Shown one piece after another: positions 1 to 11,904 of a stretch of 64,000 bases of DNA. The stretch covers positions 62,001 through 126,000 of the forward strand of contig JHWW01000009.1 in NCBI GenBank assembly GCA_000621985.1. The letters are read 5' to 3'. Under the pieces are notes generated by a model. It saw only the letters and a program-made list of their open reading frames with translations, had not been told where the DNA came from and did no database searches. Position numbers and translations under genes: made by a program. This DNA is from Lachnospiraceae bacterium V9D3004. Lineage in GTDB: Bacteria > Bacillota > Clostridia > Lachnospirales > Lachnospiraceae. Positions within the stretch are counted from its first letter, which is position 1; each line of letters starts with the position of its first letter.

Positions 1-420
1 GTGTATCGATGGAAACAGATTATCAGCCGCATCCAGGCTATATACAAGGGAACATATCCGGTCAAAGAACCCTGTTCCCGTAATCTCAGGTCTCACAAGT
101 GTTGTGGGAAATATGAAGAATATTATCAGACAGCATAATTTTGCGAACATTTCCGCTGAAAATATATAATAACATACTTCCCTGCTTTCTCTTGCGATTA
201 TCATGTATCCCGATATCCATTGAACAAATGCAAGAAGATATATCAATATAAACGCAGGTACAAACGGAGTAGCCGTATCTAACGGTGTAGTTATATCATA
301 ATGATGCATATTACCGGTGATCAGTCTTGTTCCGTTATAAGTCAATATATTAAGTGCCAGCAATGTTGCCACAGGAAGAAAGCTGTATTCCGGTATTATC
401 TTTTGTAGTTTATGTCTCAT
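1..420 (-). CDS. PAP2-family phosphatase/phosphotransferase, 3' part outside window
   Basis: Translation of the minus strand from the ATG at 420 stays open to the window edge (140 codons). It shows several hydrophobic membrane segments and ends in DAADNLFPSIH, which matches the second conserved PAP2 motif (PSxH) of membrane phosphatases that act on lipid phosphates or pyrophosphates. The start is supported by an AGAGG ribosome binding site 8 nt upstream. The C-terminal part, with the final catalytic histidine, lies beyond the window, so activity cannot be judged. The family is seen from the motif; the substrate is unknown. Confidence 0.72.
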   Translation of the reverse strand, partial: MRHKLQKIIPEYSFLPVATLLALNILTYNGTRLITGNMHHYDITTPLDTATPFVPAFILIYLLAFVQWISGYMIIARESREVCYYIFSAEMFAKLCCLIIFFIFPTTLVRPEITGTGFFDRICSLVYSLDAADNLFPSIH

Positions 421-476
421 GTTGTACCTCTTAAATGAACTGCTGTATCATATCTGCGTAATATATACACCGATAT

Positions 477-506
477 ATTTTAAACTATAGTGCACGCCAT
501 TGTCAA
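477..506 (-). promoter_or_regulatory. sigma-A-like promoter for the PAP2-family gene
   Basis: On the minus strand a perfect TTGACA (501-506) is followed after 18 nt by TAAAAT (477-482). It lies about 60 nt upstream of the ATG at 420 and points into the gene. Inferred from consensus match only. Confidence 0.5.
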
Positions 507-650
507 GTGTGGGGGAAGTTCCTGCTTTTTCTTGCTCTTTGATCGTTACTATTCATTTGCTAAGGAGACTGTTTTGTGTTATCATTTCTATTTGCATAGG
601 GATAAAGAAGTGTATTAATACAGAATATTCAAACAAAAAGGATGAGATTG

Positions 651-2021
651 ATGAAAGATAATAATGCGAATAAACTCGGCTCTGACAGAGTCGGAAGTCT
701 GATGGTCAATTTTGCCATACCCAGTATCATTGCCATGCTGGTTTCAGCATTATATAACATTGTAGACCAGTTCTTTATCGGACAGGCGGTCGGTCCTCTC
801 GGTAATGCGGCGACCAATATCGCTTTCCCGCTGTCGATGTTATGTACGGCATTGTCACTTACATTCGGTATAGGTGGTGCTTCATGTTTCAACCTTGCAA
901 TGGGACGCGGAGACACAGACAAAGCCGGATATTATATAGGCAATTCCGTTACAATGCTTGTAAGTTGCGGCGTGGTCATAAGTGTTATAGCAGAGCTGTT
1001 CCTTCCTTTGCTCCTTGTCATGTTCGGTTCTCCGGATGATGTATTTCCTTATGCTATGACTTACGTGAGGATTACAGCGATAGGCTTCCCGTTCCTTCTT
1101 ATGACAACAGGCGGCGGCCATCTGATAAGAGCTGACGGCAGCCCCAGAATGTCAATGATGTGTAACATGTCAGGTGCGATAATCAACACGGCACTTGATG
1201 CTCTGTTCGTCCTTGTGTTCGGATGGGGAATGACCGGTGCGGCCGTTGCAACGATCACAGGCCAGTTCGTATCGGGTATAATCGCCATATTATATATGAG
1301 AAATTACAAGACAGTTAAGCTTACTAAGAATATGTTTATTCCAAGAGCAGTTCATCTTATCCAGATAACCAAACTTGGTATTGCTTCCTGCTTCAACCAG
1401 CTGTCACTTATGATAGTTCAGATATCACTTAACAATTCGCTTAAGTTCTACGGTGCCGAATCGACTTACGGAGAATCTATCCCGATAGCATGTGCCGGGA
1501 TCATCATGAAAGTCGGAATGTTGTTCTTCTCTGTGGTGATAGGAATAGCTCAGGGCTCGCAGCCTATAGTAAGTTTTAATTACGGTGCGAGACAATATGA
1601 CAGGGTCAGACGCGCTTATAAACTTGCGGTTATTTCAAGCGGAATAATATCCATAGCCGCATTTGCGACGTTCCAGCTTATACCGGAATTGATCATTTCT
1701 TTATTCGGACTTAACGGTAAAGAAGCATTGGAATTCGGTGCGAAGTTTTTCAGGATATTCATGTTCTTTACATGTATCAACTTCCTTCAGCCCATATCCG
1801 CTACTTTCTTCACTTCAATAGGTAAAGCTTACAAAGGAATGTTTCTGTCACTCACAAGACAGTTTCTTTTCCTGCTGCCGCTTATATTCATACTTCCGCC
1901 TTTCTATGGGATAGACGGTCTGCTCTTTGCGGCACCTACGGCTGACTTCATGGCATTTATCGTAACGATATTGATGGTTGTACTGGAATTCCGGGGCATG
2001 AAGAAGCTTGAGTCAGCGTAA
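651..2021 (+). CDS. MATE-family multidrug/metabolite exporter
   Basis: A polytopic membrane protein of about 456 residues with twelve hydrophobic segments in two similar halves. The N-terminus (GSLMVNFAIPSIIAMLVSAL then YNIVDQFFIG) and the run of small residues in helices are typical of MATE exporters of the DinF/NorM/MepA type, which use Na+ or H+ gradients to expel cationic compounds. Two ATGs are in frame; the second (651) is preferred because AAAAAGGA sits 9 nt before it and directly abuts the first (642). It is one of only two clear plus-strand genes and faces the HD-GYP gene convergently. The substrate cannot be read from sequence. Confidence 0.9.
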   Translation: MKDNNANKLGSDRVGSLMVNFAIPSIIAMLVSALYNIVDQFFIGQAVGPLGNAATNIAFPLSMLCTALSLTFGIGGASCFNLAMGRGDTDKAGYYIGNSVTMLVSCGVVISVIAELFLPLLLVMFGSPDDVFPYAMTYVRITAIGFPFLLMTTGGGHLIRADGSPRMSMMCNMSGAIINTALDALFVLVFGWGMTGAAVATITGQFVSGIIAILYMRNYKTVKLTKNMFIPRAVHLIQITKLGIASCFNQLSLMIVQISLNNSLKFYGAESTYGESIPIACAGIIMKVGMLFFSVVIGIAQGSQPIVSFNYGARQYDRVRRAYKLAVISSGIISIAAFATFQLIPELIISLFGLNGKEALEFGAKFFRIFMFFTCINFLQPISATFFTSIGKAYKGMFLSLTRQFLFLLPLIFILPPFYGIDGLLFAAPTADFMAFIVTILMVVLEFRGMKKLESA

Positions 2022-2034
2022 AAGATAAAAGAAC

Positions 2035-2071
2035 AAGGTGTCAATTCGCTCATTACGCGAATTGACACCTT
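2035..2071. terminator. bidirectional hairpin terminator overlapping the HD-GYP stop codon
   Basis: A perfect 14-bp inverted repeat (2035-2048 with 2058-2071) with a 9-nt loop lies between the convergent MATE and HD-GYP genes. Short A/T-rich tracts flank both sides. One arm encodes the last residues of the HD-GYP protein, and its stop codon (2053-2055) lies in the loop. Confidence 0.7.
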
Positions 2072-3153
2072 AATCTTTCCGGAAGATCACTTACTTTGAT
2101 GTGTGATTTTACTATGAACAGATCCCGTTCCTCCATAAGGTCGCAATCTCTTCGTGCATATGCACACTGATTCTTAAAATCTATTATTCGAACTATAGGT
2201 CTGCAGGAATCCACCCTGTTCTGTGTCTTGACTATTGCCGGTTCTCCGTTATTTAAAAGAACAACTACTCCATTCGGATATATAGCAAGTTTCGATACAA
2301 AAGTCTCGACCATCTTCTTGTCTAATTTGCCGTTTTCGGCATCCTCCCTGAGTATCCGGATTGCCTGCTCATTACTCATAGCTGCCTTATAACATCTCTC
2401 TGATGTGAGTGCGTCGTACACATCTGCTATCGCTGCCACTCTCGGCATTGTGGGAATATCTTCCTCCTTTAATCCAAAGGGATAACCTGATCCGTCCAAC
2501 CTCTCGTGATGAAGCAACGCGATCTCCCTTGCCGGCGGTTCAAGCCAGCCGTCCTCTTCCAGCATTCTGTATCCCCATTGGGCATGACGTTGTATATGCT
2601 TACGTTCTTCGGAATTCAGATAACCGTTCTTATACAGAATATTCGGATCCAGTGCGATCTTTCCAATGTCGTGCATCAGCATTCCTTTACCGAGCAGTTT
2701 GAGTTCTCTTTTCTTGAAATCACATAACTTTCCGAGGAATAATGCATATATTGCAGAATCAATGGAATGCTGCAATGTAATATCATTGGAAGTACAAATG
2801 TCTGTCAGTCCGAGTATCATCTCGGGATTATTCAACATCTCCTTGATCAGTGAAGATACGATAACGTCAAGGTCTTTCATATCCACTGCACCCGTTACTC
2901 TTGCATCATCGATCGTATCAGATAATATTCTGGTACAATGTTCTCTTGTGTTATCACAAACTACGGATTCATCATAAATATCATCGCTGACTTCGTCTTC
3001 TACATAAATCGATGCAATACCGTTAAGTATAAGCTTGTCTCTGTAACACATAATGTTGTCAGTACCTTTGGTAAGCAATATACTGTCTCTGCCCCATACG
3101 TCCTTTGCAAGGATCATATCGGGGGTTGCCATTACAACTGGTATTCGTCTCAA
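2053..3153 (-). CDS. HD-GYP domain cyclic-di-GMP phosphodiesterase
   Basis: 366 residues. An N-terminal region of about 130 residues precedes an HD-GYP domain with LMHDIGK (metal-binding HD) and HHERLDGSGYP (the GYP signature), followed by the usual AAIADVYDALTS helix. HD-GYP enzymes hydrolyse cyclic-di-GMP to GMP and couple to signalling partners. The reading frame starts at TTG 3153, with AGGAG 10 nt upstream; no better ATG precedes the domain. It lies 57 bp downstream of the 7TM-PAS sensor gene in the same direction, so the two probably form a signalling unit. After the GYP domain, about 70 residues form a small beta-rich tail. Domain assignment is firm; enzymatic output is inferred from intact motifs. 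Confidence 0.88.
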   Translation of the reverse strand: MRRIPVVMATPDMILAKDVWGRDSILLTKGTDNIMCYRDKLILNGIASIYVEDEVSDDIYDESVVCDNTREHCTRILSDTIDDARVTGAVDMKDLDVIVSSLIKEMLNNPEMILGLTDICTSNDITLQHSIDSAIYALFLGKLCDFKKRELKLLGKGMLMHDIGKIALDPNILYKNGYLNSEERKHIQRHAQWGYRMLEEDGWLEPPAREIALLHHERLDGSGYPFGLKEEDIPTMPRVAAIADVYDALTSERCYKAAMSNEQAIRILREDAENGKLDKKMVETFVSKLAIYPNGVVVLLNNGEPAIVKTQNRVDSCRPIVRIIDFKNQCAYARRDCDLMEERDLFIVKSHIKVSDLPERLRCQFA

Positions 3154-3210
3154 AATTAGCTATCTCCTAACATTTTTTAATTTTTCAGTTACTCATTCAA
3201 AGTACATATA

Positions 3211-4251
3211 TCATGCACTTTCTTCCTCTTCTACAATTGAGTGCTCAATAAGCTCGTCGGTATATTTTTTGTAATCGGTTCTGTCAGACAGATGCAGACA
3301 ATAACCCTGAAGAGTATTATTATTCTTAATACCCAACATGTCAGTATAATAGTAACCGTCTCCGATTGCAACAATATCTTTTGTTCTTTCATTAATTATC
3401 TGACGTAAAATGTCCGATCTCTCGTAAACCAATACGCTGTCATCATTATCGGTAACGAGTTCCGGAAACAGATTGCGCGCAGAATTGTTCATATCAAGAA
3501 GCCTCATATGTGTGTCCATTACTATAAATGCGTCCTGCATATTGTCAAGTACCATATGCTCGGCCACATTAACGAGCTCGAAGATCATATCATTTCTCAA
3601 AAATATGTACATGCACATTCCGGCTAAGCCTATTACCATGGGTGACGGATCCACTGTATCAACCATACCGGTAAGATGAATTATTACTGCGGATATGGGC
3701 AGAAATATGGTGATGGGCATAGCAATCTGAATCTTTCTTCCGCCTCTTAATCCCTGAATATAATAATATGTTATCAGTACCAGCATAAATATACTCAAAA
3801 ACATGGTGTAGTAGGCAAAAAGATTCCTGAATATTCCATTATCAAAATCCACATGCGGATAAAATCCCGATTCAACAAAAGTTACATTCTTAAAAAACAG
3901 ATCATGATACTCATTAGTCAAAACCAGCATAAGAATGGCAACATCAATTACAACCAAAGCCCTCTTAATGATTATTGACATATTCATGTTAAGATATTCC
4001 ATTACAACGAATACCATGAAAGTACTTGTAAAAACACTTCCACAATATTCCATCTTAGTCGCAATGACCGCTCCCTCGACCGAAGTACACTGAATCTCAA
4101 GCAGATACCCCGTGTTAAGCAAAAACATTGATAATAGTGAAAACTGTATATATTGAACAGGTTTCGCAATATTATTCCTAAAGAGAGTTAACGCCATTAC
4201 GAGCAACGTGATGCTGACAATATACTCAAGCCCTACCAAAAAATAATACAT
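3211..4251 (-). CDS. 7TM sensor protein with PAS domain and no kinase domain
   Basis: About 346 residues. The first 210 hold seven hydrophobic segments like the N-terminal 7TM region of Firmicute histidine kinases. A PAS-like domain follows (AFIVMDTHMRLLDMNNSARNL opening, cut here at ARN) and a short acidic tail (SIVEEEESA). No HisKA, HATPase or GGDEF domain follows, and the frame stops cleanly. The start at 4251 is chosen because TAGGAG lies 7 nt before it and translation enters a membrane helix at once; an in-frame ATG at 4329 lies inside the predicted promoter. The downstream HD-GYP gene may be the output partner. The ligand is unknown. Confidence 0.75.
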   Translation of the reverse strand: MYYFLVGLEYIVSITLLVMALTLFRNNIAKPVQYIQFSLLSMFLLNTGYLLEIQCTSVEGAVIATKMEYCGSVFTSTFMVFVVMEYLNMNMSIIIKRALVVIDVAILMLVLTNEYHDLFFKNVTFVESGFYPHVDFDNGIFRNLFAYYTMFLSIFMLVLITYYYIQGLRGGRKIQIAMPITIFLPISAVIIHLTGMVDTVDPSPMVIGLAGMCMYIFLRNDMIFELVNVAEHMVLDNMQDAFIVMDTHMRLLDMNNSARNLFPELVTDNDDSVLVYERSDILRQIINERTKDIVAIGDGYYYTDMLGIKNNNTLQGYCLHLSDRTDYKKYTDELIEHSIVEEEESA

Positions 4252-4300
4252 ATTTACGCTCCTACGTGGCAAATTAACTCCCACCCTATTAACAATTACT

Positions 4301-4329
4301 ACTATAACACATAATAGGGGCTTTGTCAC
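4301..4329 (-). promoter_or_regulatory. promoter for the sensor/HD-GYP pair, with upstream A-tracts
   Basis: Minus strand: GTGACA (4324-4329), 17-nt spacer, TATAGT (4301-4306), 50 nt upstream of the sensor ATG. Immediately upstream (4330-4400) the minus strand is a series of A-tracts, which look like an UP element. The rest of the 4252-4480 gap is AT-rich and shows no other feature. Confidence 0.55.
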
Positions 4330-4480
4330 CAGTTTTTTTCTGTTTTTTTATATATTTTTCAGTTTATTTTATAATTGTACATAATTTCTTAATTTTTTAC
4401 ACACTGCTATTAAATCAATTTTCCGGTTTCATCATATCCTTTGTATTTTGTTTCTGTTTAATATCCAGGTTATATATTTT

Positions 4481-5377
4481 TCAGTCCGGATTAACATGTA
4501 TCATAACATGTTTGATATCCGGGAACTGCTCCTCAAGACTGTCATGCACTGTCTGGGCTATATCATGCGCTTCCCTGAGTGTAAGCTCCCCATTTACCCT
4601 GATCTCCGCTTCCACATATATGCGGTTACCGAACAGCCTTGTCTTAATATCGTCTATACCATGCACACCGTCCTGGGATATTATGTGATCTTTAATGTCT
4701 TTGACCACTTCTTCACTGCATGAATGGTCAGTCAGACGTCTTATAGCATCTCTCATAATGTCGTAAGCCGCTTTAAATATAAACAGGCATATCAGTATGC
4801 TTGCGACAGAATCCATTACGGGATATCCCGTTCTTGCAAAAGCTATACCGATCAATGCTCCGACAGATGATATCGCATCGGATCTGTGATGCCATGCATC
4901 AGCCATGAATGCCGAAGATCTTATAAGCTTCGCATAGTATCTGGTGTACCAGAACATTGCCTCTTTGATCACGATCGATACTATGGCCGCAATAAGTGCC
5001 AGAAGTCCCGGCACCATAAGTTCTTCATATTCGCCCGTCACAATGTTAAGTATCCCGGCATATCCGATCCCTGCACCCGTTCCGAACAGGATCAGTGCCA
5101 GAAGCAATGCTGCTATGCATTCAAGACGCTCATGTCCGTACGGATGATCGACATCCGGTTCCTTGTTTGACATTCTGACGCCGACATACGCAATGATCGT
5201 AGCGATTATATCAGACATGGAATGAACCGCATCCGATACCATGGCTCCGGATCCTGCCACTATTCCGGCAAACAGCTTGAAAACCACAAGAAGTGCATTG
5301 AAAAATACCGATACAGCCGATACTTTTGCAACTGTTTTCTTTACCTGTTCCGGTTCCGTTATGAGACCTTTACTCAT
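4481..5377 (-). CDS. cation diffusion facilitator (CDF) metal transporter
   Basis: 298 residues with about six membrane segments, then a cytoplasmic domain of about 90 residues. The metal-site motifs HSMSDIIA in helix 2 and DAWHHRSDA in helix 5 are the paired H/DxxxD sites of CDF exporters for Zn2+, Fe2+, Mn2+ or Co2+; the HxxxD pair in helix 5 favours Zn/Fe-type substrates but does not settle it. The C-terminal ferredoxin-like domain (FGNRIYVEAEIRV, HVMIHVNP) is intact. The ATG is 1 nt after the lacZ stop codon, so it is very likely cotranscribed and translationally coupled with the beta-galactosidase. Confidence 0.92.
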   Translation of the reverse strand: MSKGLITEPEQVKKTVAKVSAVSVFFNALLVVFKLFAGIVAGSGAMVSDAVHSMSDIIATIIAYVGVRMSNKEPDVDHPYGHERLECIAALLLALILFGTGAGIGYAGILNIVTGEYEELMVPGLLALIAAIVSIVIKEAMFWYTRYYAKLIRSSAFMADAWHHRSDAISSVGALIGIAFARTGYPVMDSVASILICLFIFKAAYDIMRDAIRRLTDHSCSEEVVKDIKDHIISQDGVHGIDDIKTRLFGNRIYVEAEIRVNGELTLREAHDIAQTVHDSLEEQFPDIKHVMIHVNPD

Positions 5378-5378
5378 A

Positions 5379-8363
<2,985 letters not shown>

Positions 8364-8486
8364 TTAACTTTTCAGTTCCCTGTCATTGTGCTCCCGGCCA
8401 ATACATCGTAATGACACTTTCACTTGCCTGATTGCACATATGCCGCTTCACCCTCAATCGGCAATGTTCAGTAGACATCCGGGATG

Positions 8487-8568
8487 CTTAATGTCTTGTA
8501 CCATAAAATTATGAGAATTCCGTCAAAAAAGCAGGCTTTCCGACAAAAATTCTCATAATTACATTAAG
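8487..8568 (-). other. nested inverted repeats in the lacZ upstream region
   Basis: The 290-bp gap 8334-8624 holds no ORF. It carries a perfect 13-bp inverted repeat (8507-8519 with 8548-8560) and an outer perfect 8-bp repeat (8487-8494 with 8561-8568) that closes around it with a 12-nt bulge. Inside, GTCGG and TTGAC segments pair with G.U wobbles only if the minus strand is transcribed, so this may be a folded leader or a terminator after the glycosidase gene. No T-tract follows. Confidence 0.5.
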
Positions 8569-8624
8569 TGCCTGAACACTTACATATTATATTCTACCGA
8601 AAGTACTCATTCAATGATATATAC

Positions 8625-10625
8625 TCACCAATTAAAGCAATCTCCCGCCAGTGATTCGAGAATACATCCCGATGCCCAGGGCATCAGCGCAAACCATGTG
8701 CTTGAGACGCTGCCGTCCGGATAGTGCTCCGTAAGAAGTCCTTCACTGTGGCAGAATCTCTCGGACATCCATCCTTTGAGACCATAATCATATTCTTTAT
8801 CAAAAGTATTATATGTCTGGCAACCCCACAGGAGTACATCATCAAGTCTTGATTTAACATAGTCGTCATCCCTGTGTTTTGTATAATATAACATCTCATC
8901 AGCGACAGTACTTGACATGGGATGAATGTGTGGATTGGCTGTTGAAGTGATGCTTCCTCCGCAGCTTGACCAGCCAACCTTACTGAGTGGCGGAACTTTT
9001 ATAGGAGAGTTGTAACAGAACTTGAAAGTGAATTCATATGAAAGCGCATCTCTCATATGGTCAAGGTACACCTCGGCACCGGTCATCATATGCAGATGTT
9101 TCATAGCTCTTATATATGCAAGCACGCCTTCGGAGTCCACAGCCTTATCCGTATCAAGAGGCGCACCGTAGCATGATACTTTACTTATGTAAGCGTCATA
9201 ATAATGCTTTTCACTCTCCTGAAGACTCTCAAGATAAGTTATATCATCATTTAACACGCTGAAATATGCGATTGCGGCAAGGCACCATGCCCCGGCAAAC
9301 GAATCATATTCGATTCCCGCGCCGGTCTCTGCCGACAACATGTATGGATATTCTTTGTCAAGATTTCTGGTAAAAGCAAGTCTTCTTACAATATCTTCGG
9401 CAAAATCCATCCAGTCGTCATGGATGACGAACTTGACATTCTTCTCGTACTCGTACGCCTTACACAGATAATAGATCGCCTGTCCGACAAGATAAGAGGA
9501 ATGTCCGGGAGTACGAAGACTCTCATACCACCAGCCTCTGTTGCTCCACACACCATCATTACAGGAATCAAAAGGAAGTCCCGACTTGGGATTGATGGAA
9601 TTGTCCACCATGTTCTGCATGAATGTTAAAGCATGTTCCCTCATAGTCTCATTGCCGATCCTGTAAGATGCCAGAAGCATGGGGAGTGCAACAGCCATTC
9701 CGTTTGTCCATGATATGGACGGGATCTTATTGTATGAAAATGATCCGTCTTCTCCTTCAAACACGAAACCTGTATATGCATTATCCTCCGCGATCCATGC
9801 ATCACGATCAACGGCACCTGCTATGTCGGATACAGCCGTCAGAATATCCGAAGCACTTCTCGGAGACTCATGATACATACCGTATACATATCGTAAGACA
9901 TTATACAACTCCATCTCATCTTTAGATATATATTCAAATATCATTATATCGAACGAAAGCGTCTCTCCCGCTGCGATCGTATACGAATTATCATCATCAA
10001 TTGTTTTTCTGTCATATACATTATGGGACTGTAAAAAGAACCATGGAGCGTTCTCATAACCTATCGTATAACCGATGTAACCATCTTCCACCGAACAGGT
10101 ATAACCGCAATATTGAACAAAATCACCGTCTGTACCCGGGCTCCACGGAGTCACTTCCCCCGAACCTGTACGCACAAAATAAGGAGCTGCCGCTATACCG
10201 TACATAAGTCCGTTATCATATGCAAACACAGCCGGATGGGACAGCCTGTCACTTCGAACCATCCACCAGGGAGAAGCAGGCTTATCAAGTCCTCCCCTTC
10301 TGATCCTTGGGAATTTTGCATTAACATGAAGAGGTGCCTCACCCCTGTTACTGCCATACATGAATCCCGGCATATAAAACTGCGGATCAGCCATAACCTT
10401 CTTATTCTCCGGGGAGGCACCCTTATTTCTCCCGAACATATACTTTGTATGAATAACGCCCTGCCATGTATCACCTGTCTTATTCGCGATACTGATCCTC
10501 TTGACAAACGGCGAAGCAGGATTTCCCTCTCCTCCTATATCCTCAACTGCCACCTCAAGCCCGGCATTCAGGATATCGATATACTCATTCCCACCTTTTG
10601 CTGCTGCTTCAAACTTCAACTTCAT
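8625..10625 (-). CDS. probable alpha/alpha-barrel glycoside hydrolase, cytoplasmic, family unclear
   Basis: About 666 residues without signal peptide. The first 230 are beta-rich; residues 260 onward are a series of helices with many aromatic and acidic residues (SYLVGQAIYYLCKAYEY, YDSFAGAWCLAAIAYF, SSTWFALMPWASGCILESLAG), which resembles six-hairpin glycosidases that act on oligosaccharides. No single catalytic signature was recognised, so the substrate and GH family are not assigned. The ATG at 10625 is chosen because AAAGGAG lies 8 nt upstream; the longer frame from 10685 would overlap the TetR stop. It follows the TetR gene by 56 nt and precedes lacZ, consistent with a sugar-use locus. 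Confidence 0.55.
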   Translation of the reverse strand: MKLKFEAAAKGGNEYIDILNAGLEVAVEDIGGEGNPASPFVKRISIANKTGDTWQGVIHTKYMFGRNKGASPENKKVMADPQFYMPGFMYGSNRGEAPLHVNAKFPRIRRGGLDKPASPWWMVRSDRLSHPAVFAYDNGLMYGIAAAPYFVRTGSGEVTPWSPGTDGDFVQYCGYTCSVEDGYIGYTIGYENAPWFFLQSHNVYDRKTIDDDNSYTIAAGETLSFDIMIFEYISKDEMELYNVLRYVYGMYHESPRSASDILTAVSDIAGAVDRDAWIAEDNAYTGFVFEGEDGSFSYNKIPSISWTNGMAVALPMLLASYRIGNETMREHALTFMQNMVDNSINPKSGLPFDSCNDGVWSNRGWWYESLRTPGHSSYLVGQAIYYLCKAYEYEKNVKFVIHDDWMDFAEDIVRRLAFTRNLDKEYPYMLSAETGAGIEYDSFAGAWCLAAIAYFSVLNDDITYLESLQESEKHYYDAYISKVSCYGAPLDTDKAVDSEGVLAYIRAMKHLHMMTGAEVYLDHMRDALSYEFTFKFCYNSPIKVPPLSKVGWSSCGGSITSTANPHIHPMSSTVADEMLYYTKHRDDDYVKSRLDDVLLWGCQTYNTFDKEYDYGLKGWMSERFCHSEGLLTEHYPDGSVSSTWFALMPWASGCILESLAGDCFNW

Positions 10626-10681
10626 AGATGCTTCTCCTTTCGCGTATCCGGTGTGCCAATTCATTACCCTGTTATATGATC

Positions 10682-11383
10682 TCATTCCCTTTCACTGCTT
10701 AATCCGACTCCCAAAGCGGTTCTTCCGCGGATATACCTGTAAGGAATGTCTTTTACGTCTCTTCCGTGAAGCAGTGTGCCTTCCTCACTTGGCTTCACAC
10801 CACAATAACGGTACTGTCCGGATCTGTACAACGATACAAGCCCGGCAAACTCCTCTCCAATCATTACTTCAAGCTCTTCCTGAGTAAATGAGCACACTCT
10901 TCTTGAACACAATAATCCAATCCCATAAGAAAAAACCATCATATTCTGAAAAAGCTTCCATGCCAGTTCCTCGGAAAGCTCATAATCCCTAATTATCACA
11001 GCGACCACCTGATCGGGATTATCATAAAGTTCGCTTATCGCATCTTTGAGCGAATTGCCCGGTGTAGTCTCCTTTGTGAAAAGAAGCTGAAACAGTTTTG
11101 GTTCATCTATTGCGAATTTGATCATCTGCATTCCGAATCTCTTAAATGCAGGCGTATAATTGTTAAAATCATCAACGTATTGTCTGAATATGGTCTTTGC
11201 TGCGGCAACAACCTCTCTGTGTACCTCATCCATATTTTCAAACGCAGTGAATATAGGTCTGGAAGAAATCCCCATTCTTGCGCCCAACTCTCTTGCGGTC
11301 ACAGACTCGATTCCTTCGTTTCTTGTCATATCAAGTGCAACGTTAAGGAATTGCTCTCTTGTATATTTTACCTTTGGCGGCAT
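10682..11383 (-). CDS. TetR/AcrR-family transcriptional regulator
   Basis: About 233 residues. The N-terminal helix-turn-helix is clear: YTREQFLNVALDMTRNEG, then SVTARELGARMGISS and FTAFENMDEV, as in TetR DNA-binding domains. The remainder is a helical ligand-binding region with an aromatic-rich helix (LFQNMMVFSYGIGLLC). TetR proteins usually repress nearby genes until a small ligand binds. The start at 11383 has GGGGAG 11 nt upstream; an ATG at 11392 abuts that site and overlaps the previous stop. Neighbours are the membrane protein upstream and the probable glycosidase downstream, so either group may be its target. Confidence 0.85.
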   Translation of the reverse strand: MPPKVKYTREQFLNVALDMTRNEGIESVTARELGARMGISSRPIFTAFENMDEVHREVVAAAKTIFRQYVDDFNNYTPAFKRFGMQMIKFAIDEPKLFQLLFTKETTPGNSLKDAISELYDNPDQVVAVIIRDYELSEELAWKLFQNMMVFSYGIGLLCSRRVCSFTQEELEVMIGEEFAGLVSLYRSGQYRYCGVKPSEEGTLLHGRDVKDIPYRYIRGRTALGVGLSSERE

Positions 11384-11388
11384 TGAAG

Positions 11389-11904
11389 TCATCTCCCCTT
11401 TTTACGAAATATCTTGCCATATTTTCTCTGAAACATTACATAGGCTCTGTCATATACTATCCAGAACACCTCTCCTGCAGCTATAACTCCGGCAATGAAC
11501 AATACATCTCCGAGTCCGAAAAAATATCTGTATACCAAAAGCGCCGCCACAAAAAGAATCTGAAAGGCCAGACATTTCAATCCCCACATTAGTCCGGTTT
11601 TCATACCTTTCTTAAACCTGGCAGCCTCCAGATATTCAGCTGCAAGTATATATATACTAAAACACAAAAAAGTTAAGCAGTACAACTTGTCCGGTGCAAG
11701 CATGAATCCTGCCGCAAATGAAGCGGCCGTATGAAGTAACCCTAAAACAAACGAGCAGTTATATTCAACCACCCCTGTCAGGTATGCCCCGGCAGCAAGG
11801 AAAAATACCGTACTGCTGTCAATATAACATCCAAGCATGATAAATATTACAGATAATGCCGTCATTATCCCGGCAAATGCGATATCATTCGACTTTAGAT
11901 GCAT
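11389..11904 (-). CDS. small integral membrane protein, unknown function
   Basis: About 171 residues with five or six hydrophobic segments and a basic tail ([14 protein letters not shown]). The spacing of helices and small size recall ECF-type substrate-binding membrane proteins, but no diagnostic motif was recognised. The ATG at 11904 has GGGAGGAG about 10 nt upstream and lies inside the 3' end of the DnaJ-type gene (10-nt overlap), so its translation should be coupled to it. It is the third member of a coupled trio with DUF5685 and DnaJ-Cys genes. Confidence 0.6.
   Translation of the reverse strand: MHLKSNDIAFAGIMTALSVIFIMLGCYIDSSTVFFLAAGAYLTGVVEYNCSFVLGLLHTAASFAAGFMLAPDKLYCLTFLCFSIYILAAEYLEAARFKKGMKTGLMWGLKCLAFQILFVAALLVYRYFFGLGDVLFIAGVIAAGEVFWIVYDRAYVMFQRKYGKIFRKKGR

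Noticed and set aside
592-620. Possible MATE promoter (TTGCAT plus A/T-rich -10)
   Set aside because: The -10 matches poorly at a good spacing, so I do not list it.
10113-10679. Long plus-strand open frame (188 codons) opposite the glycosidase gene
   Set aside because: It is the shadow of a well-supported minus-strand gene; it lacks a ribosome binding site and reads as low-complexity, non-conserved protein.
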